Of a DNA stretch of 64,000 nt, positions 27,004 through 35,400 are shown piece by piece (position 1 is the first letter of the stretch; each line of letters begins with the position of its first letter). The notes under the pieces are model-generated. The model made no database searches. It saw only the letters and a program-made list of their open reading frames with translations, and was not told the DNA's origin. Source of the stretch: Polynucleobacter sp. 15G-AUS-farblos (GTDB taxonomy: Bacteria > Pseudomonadota > Gammaproteobacteria > Burkholderiales > Burkholderiaceae). Both the position numbers and the translations under genes were made by a program. The stretch lies in NCBI RefSeq assembly GCF_018882445.1, contig NZ_JACVOM010000005.1:154633-218632 (forward strand), written 5' to 3'.

Positions 27004-27329
27004 TGGAGGTCAAGGCGGTTATACGCCCTAATAAATTAGCTACATTAAGGACAGCCTTGCTGGAGATGCCAGAGTTTCCTGGGATGACAGTATTTAAGGT
27101 TGAGGGTTGTAGTGCGCCCTCTAAAACCAATAAATCAACTATTAAGGATGAGCTCACGGATTATTCGGCAAAGATCAGGATTGAGATTGTTTGCAGTGCC
27201 GATGTTGCTGATGTCTTAATGGATAAGATCGTTAAAGTATGTCAGACAGGGCAGGTTGGTGATGGTGTAGTTTGGTGCACTCCAGTACCCAAGGGCTATT
27301 TCATTGCAAAGTCTACTGGCTCAATCTAG
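27000..27329 (+). CDS. PII-like protein linked to heavy-metal RND pump
   Basis: 109 residues with the ferredoxin-like PII pattern: MMEVKAVIRPNKLATLRTAL at the start (as IEAIIKPFKLDDVREAL in GlnB), a T-loop-length middle (about 36-55) without the uridylylated Tyr context, and IEIVCSADVADVLMDKIVKV with GDGVVW at the B/C-loop region (as GDGKIF). A distinct PII group is known to be encoded next to heavy-metal RND pumps. It may sense a metal or nucleotide and tune the pump. Start codon ATG at 27000 or 27003, both just after AAGGAG. Confidence 0.82.
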   Translation: MMEVKAVIRPNKLATLRTALLEMPEFPGMTVFKVEGCSAPSKTNKSTIKDELTDYSAKIRIEIVCSADVADVLMDKIVKVCQTGQVGDGVVWCTPVPKGYFIAKSTGSI

Positions 27330-27334
27330 TTCGA

Positions 27335-27916
27335 TTAAAACTTTGGACTAGGGTAGTGCTGGTGCGAGACATAACGGCCATTTTGATCTACCTTAACTAA
27401 AACCATATCTCCCACGTTTACCACTTTATCTGTGAACGCCTGAATATTGACATGATGTGTCACCATAATGATCGGCGTTTTAACTTTTGAACTCAGTTGT
27501 GCTTTAATCAGTTTTTCTAGATTACGGGTTTGCTCTTTTTCCAGACTCATATCATCAAAAAATGAGCCTAACTCTGGTGCAATAGTGACTGGCCCTAAAT
27601 TCAGTAACTTCGCAGTATCAATACAACGACACCAGGGGCTACTGAAGACCCGTGCATTATTAATGCCCTGACTTTTGAGCCATTGGCCAATGATTTGGGA
27701 TTGTTTTTTTCCTACCTCTCCAAGATTGCGCTGGGTAGCGCATTGATCCAGCTGATAACCCTTGGGGTCTCCATAGCCTGGAGCATCCGCATGGCGCATC
27801 AGCAGAACATGTCGACCATCACTTAAATCTTGGGCTAAATTGGCAAAAGCCTGAGTGGAGGCAATCGTGCTTAGAAGAGTGAAAAAAAGCAGGGGAATCA
27901 GTTTGGAGGGTTTCAT
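27335..27916 (-). CDS. Exported histidine-phosphatase-family protein
   Basis: 193 residues from Met at 27916 (an upstream in-frame ATG at 27928 is also possible). Signal peptide ends TQAFA. Seen: LLMRHADAPG (the catalytic RH pair), SSPWCRCIDTA with the second Arg, an acidic residue before FFDDM, and VTHHVNIQAF with the second His. This is the branch that includes SixA-like and periplasmic phosphatases; the substrate is unknown. Convergent with the pump operon with only five bases between stops. Confidence 0.85.
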   Translation of the reverse strand: MKPSKLIPLLFFTLLSTIASTQAFANLAQDLSDGRHVLLMRHADAPGYGDPKGYQLDQCATQRNLGEVGKKQSQIIGQWLKSQGINNARVFSSPWCRCIDTAKLLNLGPVTIAPELGSFFDDMSLEKEQTRNLEKLIKAQLSSKVKTPIIMVTHHVNIQAFTDKVVNVGDMVLVKVDQNGRYVSHQHYPSPKF

Positions 27917-28095
27917 ATAGGCAATCATTTGAATTTATTAAGTTTATTCAAGATTCTCATTATTTGCTGAGGCTGGTTATTTCCCTCTAAAGTCAAATGC
28001 ATCAGCGCCCAATTTGTGCCACACTAAGCAAACAATATGGCTAGATTTGCCCGCTAAGGGTCTATAAATGGATATGAGTCAAAGGTATTTTGAGA

Positions 28096-28275
28096 ATGGT
28101 TAAAACTGATAAACGTTGTTGTGGATCTGGTGTGTGCATTATTAATGCCGATGGAGAATGTTGGTGTGGTCAGGTGTGGGATGGTGAAAAAATGGCTCAC
28201 CCTAGTTTGATTACTAAATCTCCTAGCCCACTCAAGCCAAAGCAGACCCCTAAGGATTTAGGCCCCGAGTCTTAG
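28096..28275 (+). CDS. Small Cys-rich conserved protein (unknown)
   Basis: 59 residues. Cys-rich first half: RCCGSGVCIINADGECWCGQVWDG, with five cysteines in 19 residues, then a Pro/Lys-rich tail. The cysteine spacing suggests binding of a metal or Fe-S cluster; no named family comes to mind. It precedes DUF2244 by 26 bases and probably shares its transcript. Coding is supported by the strongly non-random Cys/Gly/Trp pattern. Confidence 0.68.
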   Translation: MVKTDKRCCGSGVCIINADGECWCGQVWDGEKMAHPSLITKSPSPLKPKQTPKDLGPES

Positions 28276-28301
28276 GCGTATCCACTGTTTTTGTAACGGC
28301 A

Positions 28302-28745
28302 ATGCAAAATTACCAAACCAAAACTTGGCAGATGAAACGCAACTGTGCGCTATCACCGAAGCAGTTGCTAAAGTTCTATATTGCTCTAGTCTGCCTATCG
28401 ATTACTGTTGCTATTGGATTTCTCTTGGCAGGTGTTTGGGTTATCCCTATTTTTACTGGCTTAGAGTTAACGGCAGTCACTATTGGATTCCTGATTTATT
28501 GCCGGCATGCATTAGATTATGAGTCGATTGAAATCGTTAATCGACGCCTCATCGTCCGCAAATTTATTGGCTATAAAGAAACTACTTATGAGTTCAATAC
28601 GCAGTGGGCCAAGATTGAGCCACCTGTGCAGGGTCAAAAAGTATTTGTCATTAGTCAATCAGATCAGCGGGTTGAACTCGGCCAGTTCTTGAGGCAAGAG
28701 CAACAGCTGCCCTTAATTTCCTCAGTTCGGGCCCACTTGGGTTGA
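28302..28745 (+). CDS. DUF2244 membrane protein
   Basis: 147 residues. Two adjacent membrane helices near residues 25-68 (LLKFYIALVCLSITVAIGFLL and VWVIPIFTGLELTAVTIGFLI) and a C-terminal soluble part, as in DUF2244 proteins that neighbour cytochrome oxidase genes in other proteobacteria. No such neighbours are visible here. The function is unknown. Confidence 0.8.
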   Translation: MQNYQTKTWQMKRNCALSPKQLLKFYIALVCLSITVAIGFLLAGVWVIPIFTGLELTAVTIGFLIYCRHALDYESIEIVNRRLIVRKFIGYKETTYEFNTQWAKIEPPVQGQKVFVISQSDQRVELGQFLRQEQQLPLISSVRAHLG

Positions 28746-28782
28746 GGTGCTGAGCAATTGTCTCTCCAGCGATAATGGATCG

Positions 28783-29391
28783 ATGATGCCTATTATGTAC
28801 TCCTACCGAAGATGCCCCTATGCCATGCGGGCGCGTATGGCATTGAAGTATGCAGGCATTGAGCTTGAGCAGCGAGAAATTGAGTTGCGTAATAAGCCCT
28901 CATCCATGTTGCTCGCATCACCCAAAGGAACTGTTCCTGTTTTATGTGTAAATGAGCTAGTACTCGACCAAAGCATTGACATCATGCATTGGGCGCTAGA
29001 GCAATCAGATCCCGATGGATGGTTGAGTGTGGATCACAGTCTCGCTCAAGAGTGGATTGAAAAAAATGATGGCCCATTTAAGCTTCTCTTAGATCAATAT
29101 AAATATCCCAATCGTTTCCCAGAGCTTGAGCAAACAGAAGTTCTCAGTTCTGTATGCAAACTCATGCTGAAGCCTATAGAGACTGCTTTGCATTCAAACC
29201 CCTACCTATTGGGCAGTAAGCTTTCATGGGTTGATATCGCCATCTTTCCATTTATAAGACAGTTTTCGATGGTGGATCTGCAAAAGTTCAATGCATTGCC
29301 CTATCCGAAAACAAAGCAGTGGCTAAATCAATTGTTGGAGTCTGAGCTCTTTAGCTCTGTGATGAATAAATACCCTGTATGGGTGGACTGA
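28783..29391 (+). CDS. Glutathione S-transferase family protein
   Basis: 202 residues from ATG 28783; the first beta strand starts PIMYSYRRCPYAMRAR, a Cys-containing GST active-site motif (CPYAMRAR), followed by KGTVPVL with the cis-Pro and a helical C-terminal domain. An upstream GTG at 28747 is open too, but the extra 12 residues do not fit the fold. Members use glutathione in the cytosol; the Cys type is often a thiol-transferase or stringent-starvation-like protein. Substrate unknown. Confidence 0.85.
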   Translation: MMPIMYSYRRCPYAMRARMALKYAGIELEQREIELRNKPSSMLLASPKGTVPVLCVNELVLDQSIDIMHWALEQSDPDGWLSVDHSLAQEWIEKNDGPFKLLLDQYKYPNRFPELEQTEVLSSVCKLMLKPIETALHSNPYLLGSKLSWVDIAIFPFIRQFSMVDLQKFNALPYPKTKQWLNQLLESELFSSVMNKYPVWVD

Positions 29392-29408
29392 GAACTCATT
29401 TTCACAGC

Positions 29409-29885
29409 ATGATCGATAATGGCGCCATGCCAAACGGATTAAAGCTCATCGCCGTCTTCAAAACAATACGCGGTATTGGTGCGCTAGCTTTGGCGGCCTG
29501 TTTATTCTGGTTATCCCAGCAGGACTTATCTCTCGCCGGAGAGGGTTTATTGAATAAGCCCTATATCAATAGAATCATCGGAATGGCTGGCATTACTCCT
29601 GCCTGGCTATCCAGCTTTTCTGAATTCAATGCCCTTGGATTATCTGTCTTAGCCTTGCTTGTTTCCATTGTTCGTTTTAGTGAGGCAGTGGGAATTTGGT
29701 TTGATCAAAGTTGGGCTGAATGGCTTGCAGTCTTTACCGGCCTTATTGCTGTAACCTTCTTTTCTTGGAGTTTGATGAGCGGATTTAATTGGATCACATT
29801 CATTTCTTTATGTGTCAGCATCCTGGTCATCATGTATTTATTGCGAATATTACTGATCAAGAGATCGCATAGATCACTTAGATAG
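29409..29885 (+). CDS. DUF2127 membrane protein
   Basis: About 158 residues with four hydrophobic helices; LKLIAVFKTIRG at the N-terminus and SEAVGIWFDQSWAEWLAVFTG match DUF2127 proteins. Function unknown. The start could also be Met at 29427. Its last 12 bases overlap the convergent TetR gene. Confidence 0.72.
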   Translation: MIDNGAMPNGLKLIAVFKTIRGIGALALAACLFWLSQQDLSLAGEGLLNKPYINRIIGMAGITPAWLSSFSEFNALGLSVLALLVSIVRFSEAVGIWFDQSWAEWLAVFTGLIAVTFFSWSLMSGFNWITFISLCVSILVIMYLLRILLIKRSHRSLR

Positions 29886-30509
29886 CAAGCGTCTAAAGCA
29901 ATCTTTGGCAAATCGTCTATGTTGATCAGTGCCAGCAATTGCTTGTCTTTCAATAAAAGGACTAGAAATGGCTGTTTGTGTAGTTCGTAAAATCATAGGC
30001 CATTCTTCTTCAGCAATCTCTCTAATGGTGTTAGTAGTATTGCGCGCTACAAAAGCTTGAAAGTGGGGAACTAAAGGGTCTATAAAAGAATACAGAAGCT
30101 CGGGTTCTTTTGCATTTCGATAAAAGTAGTCAATCATTATTTTTTTGATTTGTATATTTCCTTTGCCCCACACTTCAAATGCATGATCGACCAAGATATT
30201 GCAAATATCATCTAGAGTAACGTCGGGGCCCAATGAATTGACCAAGTCGATAGTGACAGAATGCGTTTTTTTAACTTTGCGAATAAATAAACTAGCAAAG
30301 AGGCTTCCAACCGAAGGAAAGTGATGATAAATCGCCCCAGATGATATCTTCGCATTCTTGGCGATAGTTCGAGTATTCAAATTCCAATTTGGATTTTCTT
30401 CTAATGCTAGCTCGATAGATTCTAAGATTTTCTCAACCCGCTCCTCGCCTCGTTTTTGCTTCGAGGGCTTATTAAAGTAAGAATCGTAATTATTCGGCAT
30501 TGAATGCAC
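29874..30509 (-). CDS. TetR/AcrR-family transcriptional regulator
   Basis: 211 residues with an N-terminal helix-turn-helix (NWNLNTRTIAKNAKISSGAIYHHFPSVGSLFASLF), the standard TetR pattern (about residues 35-75), and a variable ligand domain. Divergent from the operon that begins at 30774, with about 265 bases between, so it likely represses that operon in answer to a small hydrophobic molecule, perhaps a pathway product (inference). Confidence 0.9.
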   Translation of the reverse strand: MHSMPNNYDSYFNKPSKQKRGEERVEKILESIELALEENPNWNLNTRTIAKNAKISSGAIYHHFPSVGSLFASLFIRKVKKTHSVTIDLVNSLGPDVTLDDICNILVDHAFEVWGKGNIQIKKIMIDYFYRNAKEPELLYSFIDPLVPHFQAFVARNTTNTIREIAEEEWPMILRTTQTAISSPFIERQAIAGTDQHRRFAKDCFRRLLSK

Positions 30510-30557
30510 TTTCCTAAAAGTATTCGGAATTTTAAGCTAAGAAAATAAGGCGCATCA

Positions 30558-30630
30558 AAAACCGAGCAGAATTCCAGATAACCATCTAAACCAGGCTAAT
30601 TAAGGGCTATTAGGGGGTAGATAAAAGAGC
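30558..30630 (+). ncRNA. Leader RNA motif, copy A
   Basis: Begins AAAACCGAGC and ends ATAAAAGAGC 73 bases later, with ACC at offset +32 and GGGCT at +46. The same layout occurs at 50348, 57822 and 62226. Copy A is the most divergent inside. It lies 144 bases upstream of the exported small protein, in the gap opposite the TetR gene; GATC repeats and a T-rich run (about 30650-30667) follow, which could be part of an attenuator. Confidence 0.55.
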
Positions 30631-30773
30631 AAGATCTTTAAATAGATCATGTTATTTTCTTTTTTCACATGAATTGCTGATGAGCTAATACATACCTTGT
30701 TCTTTAGTATTTGCCCGCTGTCCTAATGGGCTGAAAGTTCTTCAATCCAAACTTAATGAAAGTACGCTCCAAC

Positions 30774-31202
30774 ATGAAACTACTCGTAACTCTCCTAGCT
30801 GGTATTGGTTTTTCAGTAAGCGCATTTGCGCAACAAACACCTAATTTAATCGGTACCTGGAATGGTGAAACTAATGACGCTACGATTGGTGAGGGTCGTA
30901 TTTATCCTGGCGGTAGTCCAGGTCAAATTCGATTTTTGAAAGAAAAAATTAGCTATAAAGTCGATAAGCAAGAGGGTCGAACTTTTTCAGGTGCCGCTAC
31001 CATTAAAGGCAGCAGTATTACATTTGTTGGATCTTTGTCTGGAGATCTCTCAAGCGGTGCAATTGCGACCAAGCAAGGAACAACGTCATTTAAGATTATT
31101 GACCCTAATAAGATTGCCCTCTGCTTTACAACTACCACTATTGATCCTGCAAATAAGAATGCCGGTCCTGTAGCGGATTGTCACGAGATCAGCAGAAAAT
31201 AA
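30774..31202 (+). CDS. Exported small beta-rich protein of unknown function (paralogue of the protein at 33934)
   Basis: 142 residues from Met 30774 (an alternative ATG is at 30756). Signal peptide ends SAFAQ. The mature part, beginning NLIGTWNGETNDATIGEGR, has alternating short strands and ends AGPVADCHEISRK, suggesting a small lipocalin- or avidin-like barrel (inference). Two cysteines near the C-terminus could form a disulphide. It is about half identical by eye to the fourth gene of the operon, which has no signal peptide. First gene after the TetR-controlled gap and leader motif. Confidence 0.75.
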   Translation: MKLLVTLLAGIGFSVSAFAQQTPNLIGTWNGETNDATIGEGRIYPGGSPGQIRFLKEKISYKVDKQEGRTFSGAATIKGSSITFVGSLSGDLSSGAIATKQGTTSFKIIDPNKIALCFTTTTIDPANKNAGPVADCHEISRK

Positions 31203-31283
31203 TAGCTATAGCAAGCAGGTAAGCAAGCAAGCTAGTCTATAAGTTGTTCAAACAAACACTCACTAATTCAGAGGTAATACAGG

Positions 31284-32156
31284 ATGGAATGGTTTTTAAG
31301 CACAGAGGATTGGTATAAGTTAGTTTTCAATGAGGGGTATGCAGCCGGTAGAGTGGCTTTTGCATTAATCATTTTCGCCATGCTCACTGAAGTTATTGCC
31401 TATAGAATTCAAAAAAAAGCTTACCCCTGGGAAGAGGCTGGTGTTAGTGTGGCACTGATGTCGGGGCACTTGCTTGCTGGCGCCGCAGTTCATGGAATCG
31501 TCTTTGGAATTATTGCTTTTGGCGTATACCACTATCGATTATTTACATTAACAGTAGATATGAATCATTGGTATATGGGAGTACTTCTATTTGTACTATG
31601 TGATTTTGCCTATTATGTAATGCATCGGGCTAGTCACTCTGTAAATTTTCTGTGGGGCTCTCACGCAGTTCATCATTCCGCCCAAAGAATGATTGTTTTG
31701 GCATCTATCAGATTGACATGGACTCCCTTGATATCGGGTGTTTTTCTATTCTATTTACCACTCGTATGGCTAGGCTTTACGCCCCAATGGGTCTATGGAA
31801 TGGTAAGTGCATCTTTAGCCTATCAATTTTCTGTCCATACAGAATTGGTTCCACGTTTAGGGTGGCTTGAATATATTATTGACACGCCGTCAAATCACCG
31901 AGTGCATCATGGTACTAATGATATTTATATCAATAAGAATTTCGGTGGAATTTTGATGATTTGGGATCATATCTTCGGCACATATCAAGCTGAGCTTGCC
32001 GATAACAAAGCTCAATTTGGATTAATTCCTGCGCTGCCTAGGCCCTCCAATGTGTTCGATATTGCTTTTGGGCAATATCGGAAGATAGCCAAAGGCCTCA
32101 TAAATGCTCCAAGCTGGAAGGCGCGTCTCAATGTTTTTTTTGGGCCACCTCAGTAA
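31284..32156 (+). CDS. Fatty-acid hydroxylase / sterol desaturase superfamily membrane protein (1 of 2)
   Basis: 290 residues, four to five membrane helices. Di-iron histidine boxes are all present: HRASH (114-118), HAVHH (127-131) and HRVHH (about 206-210). Members use O2 to hydroxylate, desaturate or deformylate lipids or aldehydes at the inner membrane. It resembles the protein at 59624. In this operon it stands between a small exported protein and a 2-oxoacid decarboxylase, so its substrate may be a product of the latter (inference). Confidence 0.9.
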   Translation: MEWFLSTEDWYKLVFNEGYAAGRVAFALIIFAMLTEVIAYRIQKKAYPWEEAGVSVALMSGHLLAGAAVHGIVFGIIAFGVYHYRLFTLTVDMNHWYMGVLLFVLCDFAYYVMHRASHSVNFLWGSHAVHHSAQRMIVLASIRLTWTPLISGVFLFYLPLVWLGFTPQWVYGMVSASLAYQFSVHTELVPRLGWLEYIIDTPSNHRVHHGTNDIYINKNFGGILMIWDHIFGTYQAELADNKAQFGLIPALPRPSNVFDIAFGQYRKIAKGLINAPSWKARLNVFFGPPQ

Positions 32157-32218
32157 TTAGCGTTCAATCATTTCAATTTCGCTTATAGTATTTTTTTCAG
32201 ACATCGAAAGCATCTCAT

Positions 32219-33907
32219 ATGAATGATATTAAGCAGGTCACCGTTGGCTCTTATTTGGGTATACGTTTAGTACAGGCTGGCTTACGGGACTTCTTTACCG
32301 TTCCCGGTGACTTTACTTTAGTCTTACTAGATCAATTATTGGCAACGCCTGGTTTGCGCATGGTCAGTTGCTGTAATGAGCTCAATGCTGGATATGCGGC
32401 AGATGGCTATGCACGTACTGCAGGATTTTCAGCAGCCGTAGTTACCTACACTGTTGGCGGCTTAAGCTTAATCAATGCTGTGGCAGGTGCTTATGGTGAT
32501 GATTTATCTTTATTGGCTATTTCAGGTGGGCCCAATTCAAATGACGCTCACGATCATCACAGAATTCACCATACGATTGGTGAGTTAGATCTTTATCAAG
32601 CTGAGCGATGCTATGCCCCTGTAGTTGCAGCAGTATTTAATATTCGCCATTTGGAAGATGCAGCAAGAATGATCGATGAAGCAATCGTCACTTGCTTGAC
32701 CAAGAGAAAGCCTGTTTACCTTGAGATTGCTTGTAATTTGACAGGGCTAAACATCCCAGCGCCTACCCCCATGCAATTTCCATTGCCTGCTTTTAAGAGC
32801 GACCCAAGTACATTAGCGGCTGCAGTGGATGCTGCCAACAAACGCATTAATGCTGCTGTTAAGCCGGTAATAGTAGTAGGAGAAAAAATTAGACCCGCAC
32901 AGTCAGCTGATGCGGTTGTAGGCGTAGTAAATGCAATGGCTTGCGCAATTGCTACTACGCCAGATGCAAAAGGAATTTTTCCAGAAGACCATCCTAATTT
33001 CTTGGGTACCTATTGGTCTGAAGTCAGCAGCCCCAATTGCTCAGAGATCATTGAGTCAAGTGATTGCCAGCTATTAGTGGGGGTGCAGCAAACCGATTAC
33101 ACAACGACTGGATGGACAGCACTATATAAGATGGGTAGTGCGATCAATATTGGGGTTGATCAAGTCAGCATGCCTGAGGGTGTTTTCACTCAGGTGTATA
33201 TGTCTGATTTTTTAAATGCTTTAGCGGCTAAAGTATCTAAAAAAGAGGCTTCAATGCAAGAGTTCCTGCGTTACAAGGAGCCAATTGCTCCGGTACCGGT
33301 TGCAGCTGCAAATGATGTGTTGAATTTGAGAGAGTTAAGAAGGCAAATTCAGGGCATGATTAACTCAGAGACGAGTCTACTTGTGGACACAGGCGATTCT
33401 TGGTTCAACGGCCAAGATATGCATTTACCAAAGGGTGCGAGCTACCACGTACAAATGCAGTATGGTTCTATTGGTTGGTCCGTTGGGGCAACCTTGGGTG
33501 TAGCCTTAGCAAGCGAGTCAAAAACGAGAGTCATTGCTTTGATAGGTGATGGTTCTTTTCAGATGACCGCACAAGAGTTGTCAACCATGATTCGCTATCA
33601 AGTCAATCCCATTATTTTCTTGATGAATAATGGTGGCTACACTATTGAAGTAGAGTTACATGATGGTCCTTATAACAAGATCAAAAACTGGGATTACGCA
33701 GGTTTAATGAATGTATTTAATGCGGACGATGGAAAAGGTCTTGGAATTAAGGTTAAGACGGCGGGTGATTTATCTGCTGCAATTAGCCAAGCAATTGCAC
33801 ATCAAGGGGGTCCAGTATTAATAGAGTGCCCACTTGATCGCGATGATTGCTCTAGGCAGTTAGCTGAGTGGGGTAGTCACGTAGCAAAAGCAAATGCCAG
33901 GCAGTAA
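32219..33907 (+). CDS. Thiamine-diphosphate 2-oxoacid decarboxylase (pyruvate/indolepyruvate/phenylpyruvate decarboxylase type)
   Basis: 562 residues, the length of this family. Seen: TVPGDF and CNELNAGYAADGYAR with cofactor-activating Glu54, the tandem His pair in RIHHTIGE (117-118) that marks decarboxylases, and GDGSFQMTAQELST with NNGGYTIE for ThDP-Mg binding. It turns a 2-oxoacid into an aldehyde and CO2 in the cytosol. This family is uncommon in aerobic betaproteobacteria outside indole-acetic-acid makers; the substrate (pyruvate, branched-chain or aromatic) is open. Confidence 0.9.
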   Translation: MNDIKQVTVGSYLGIRLVQAGLRDFFTVPGDFTLVLLDQLLATPGLRMVSCCNELNAGYAADGYARTAGFSAAVVTYTVGGLSLINAVAGAYGDDLSLLAISGGPNSNDAHDHHRIHHTIGELDLYQAERCYAPVVAAVFNIRHLEDAARMIDEAIVTCLTKRKPVYLEIACNLTGLNIPAPTPMQFPLPAFKSDPSTLAAAVDAANKRINAAVKPVIVVGEKIRPAQSADAVVGVVNAMACAIATTPDAKGIFPEDHPNFLGTYWSEVSSPNCSEIIESSDCQLLVGVQQTDYTTTGWTALYKMGSAINIGVDQVSMPEGVFTQVYMSDFLNALAAKVSKKEASMQEFLRYKEPIAPVPVAAANDVLNLRELRRQIQGMINSETSLLVDTGDSWFNGQDMHLPKGASYHVQMQYGSIGWSVGATLGVALASESKTRVIALIGDGSFQMTAQELSTMIRYQVNPIIFLMNNGGYTIEVELHDGPYNKIKNWDYAGLMNVFNADDGKGLGIKVKTAGDLSAAISQAIAHQGGPVLIECPLDRDDCSRQLAEWGSHVAKANARQ

Positions 33908-33933
33908 TTTCTCTAATTGAAAGGTTGATCAGT

Positions 33934-34320
33934 ATGTCAGATTCAAATAAACAAGCTCCCAATGTCATCGGTACATGGGTAGGCAAAACGAATGATGCTG
34001 TTATTGGTGGTGGAAGCCACTACCCAGATGGCGAGCCAGGAGAAGTGCGCTTTCTTGGTCTAACGGTAACGTATCAATTTAATAAGCAGTCAAATCGTGC
34101 GTTTGCAGGGATATTTACGATTGAGGGACATACCGTCCAAATCGTTGGCTCATTTAGTAGTGATCTAGTAAGCGGCACGATGGCGGATAAAGACGGCACG
34201 TATACTTTTAAGATGACTGGCCCAAATGTGATGTCAGTCAATTTTGCTTCTACAACTACCGACCGTTACGATCAGTCTGCTGGACCAGTAGCAGATTGTC
34301 ATGAAGTTACAAGACAATAA
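33934..34320 (+). CDS. Non-exported paralogue of the small beta-rich protein
   Basis: 128 residues from ATG 33934 (AAGG nine bases before it). It lacks a signal peptide but matches the protein at 30774 along its length: NVIGTWVGKTNDAVIGGG, YPDGEPGEVRFL and the end AGPVADCHEVTRQ. One of the two cysteines of the exported form is missing. A pair of paralogues in two compartments, flanking two enzymes, suggests ligand binding or carrying of the pathway substrate (inference). Function unknown. Confidence 0.75.
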   Translation: MSDSNKQAPNVIGTWVGKTNDAVIGGGSHYPDGEPGEVRFLGLTVTYQFNKQSNRAFAGIFTIEGHTVQIVGSFSSDLVSGTMADKDGTYTFKMTGPNVMSVNFASTTTDRYDQSAGPVADCHEVTRQ

Positions 34321-34350
34321 AACTATCCTATTTATTTTCAGAGGCTTGAT

Positions 34351-34902
34351 ATGGAAAAAATGCATTTCACCAGAATGGATCAGGGAACTGTTGCTGATTT
34401 TGAGACTTTAAAAAAAGTTCATGAGCATACATTGGCAGCTCTACCGGACCAGCTTTATGCGCTTCTGGAAAATCTTTCCAAGGATACGGCTTACAACATC
34501 ACGCGTAAGGAGCATTGTTTACAAACGGCTACTAGAGCCTTACGTGATGGCAAAGATGAAGAATATATTGTCGTTGCACTCTTTCATGATATTGCCGAAC
34601 CATTAGGGCCGTTTAATCATGGTGAGGTCATTGCATCGATCTTGCATCCTTTTATATCTAGAAATAATTACTGGATGTTAGTTCAGCATGGCTTATTCCA
34701 AACGTATTTTTATGGTGATAAGTTGGGTTTAGACCCTAATGCACGCGATCAGTACAAGTCTGATCCTGCTTATGATCAAACAGTCGAATTTTGCGCTAAA
34801 TATGATGAGATCTCTTTTGATCCTAATTACAAAAGTGAACCTTTATCAACATTTGACCCAATGGTGAGGCGAGTACTTAACAAGCAGTGGGTCGCTCCAT
34901 AA
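34351..34902 (+). CDS. HD-domain metal-dependent protein
   Basis: 183 residues. Metal ligands as in HD proteins: His55, His79-Asp80 (FHD), His90, His113 and a later Asp in KYDEISFD. This H...HD...H...H...D pattern is found in phosphohydrolases and also in the mixed-valent di-iron oxygenases such as PhnZ and MIOX. With a di-iron hydroxylase and a decarboxylase in the same operon, an oxygenase role is worth testing. Ribosome site GAGG six bases upstream. A terminator follows. Confidence 0.8.
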   Translation: MEKMHFTRMDQGTVADFETLKKVHEHTLAALPDQLYALLENLSKDTAYNITRKEHCLQTATRALRDGKDEEYIVVALFHDIAEPLGPFNHGEVIASILHPFISRNNYWMLVQHGLFQTYFYGDKLGLDPNARDQYKSDPAYDQTVEFCAKYDEISFDPNYKSEPLSTFDPMVRRVLNKQWVAP

Positions 34903-34930
34903 CATTCTCTTAGCTGAACAAGCAAATAAC

Positions 34931-34950
34931 GCCACCTCCGGGTGGCTTTC
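34931..34950 (+). terminator. Intrinsic terminator after the TetR-linked operon
   Basis: GCCACC (34931-34936), loop TCCG, GGTGGC (34941-34946), then TTTCT. A short but clean stem directly after the HD gene; similar in sequence to the terminator at 55996. Confidence 0.7.
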
Positions 34951-35106
34951 TAACTTCACTATCAAGCCAATTAAAAGATGCTAAATTAGTACTATTATTT
35001 TTAGGTATCAAAATCTATCCTATATTTTTGATGTGCTTTCTATGCTGCTTGGCCCCTTTTCAGAGTAGAGAAGAATGGCAACTTGCACTAGAAGAATTGC
35101 TGCCTT

Positions 35107-35301
35107 ATGACTACTAATCCCAACTCAAAGCTTGAAAAGTTACCCCCTCAAGAGGGTGGTGAAAGGAATGAGTCATCAGAGATTCTGTCTGATAGTGAGT
35201 TCAGAGCCAAATACGGTGCAAATGCTTCAAGAAAGGCTGCCTTGAGTAAGCGAGAAATGATGGAAGCTCTGTCTCGTGAGAGATTTCCCTGGGAGGAATA
35301 A
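35107..35301 (+). CDS. Small hypothetical protein
   Basis: 64 residues, charged and probably helical in the second half (FRAKYGANASRKAALSKREMMEAL...FPWEE). No family recognised and no clear ribosome site; the isolated position and low-complexity N-terminus leave doubt, but the composition is protein-like. Confidence 0.5.
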   Translation: MTTNPNSKLEKLPPQEGGERNESSEILSDSEFRAKYGANASRKAALSKREMMEALSRERFPWEE

Positions 35302-35400
35302 TCACCAATAGCTTGAGTCTAAAATTTGAGCGAATACTTTAAGCTATCACTTTAAGATACACTTAATTTGAGTGTTGTGAAACGTATTCCAAATACATAA

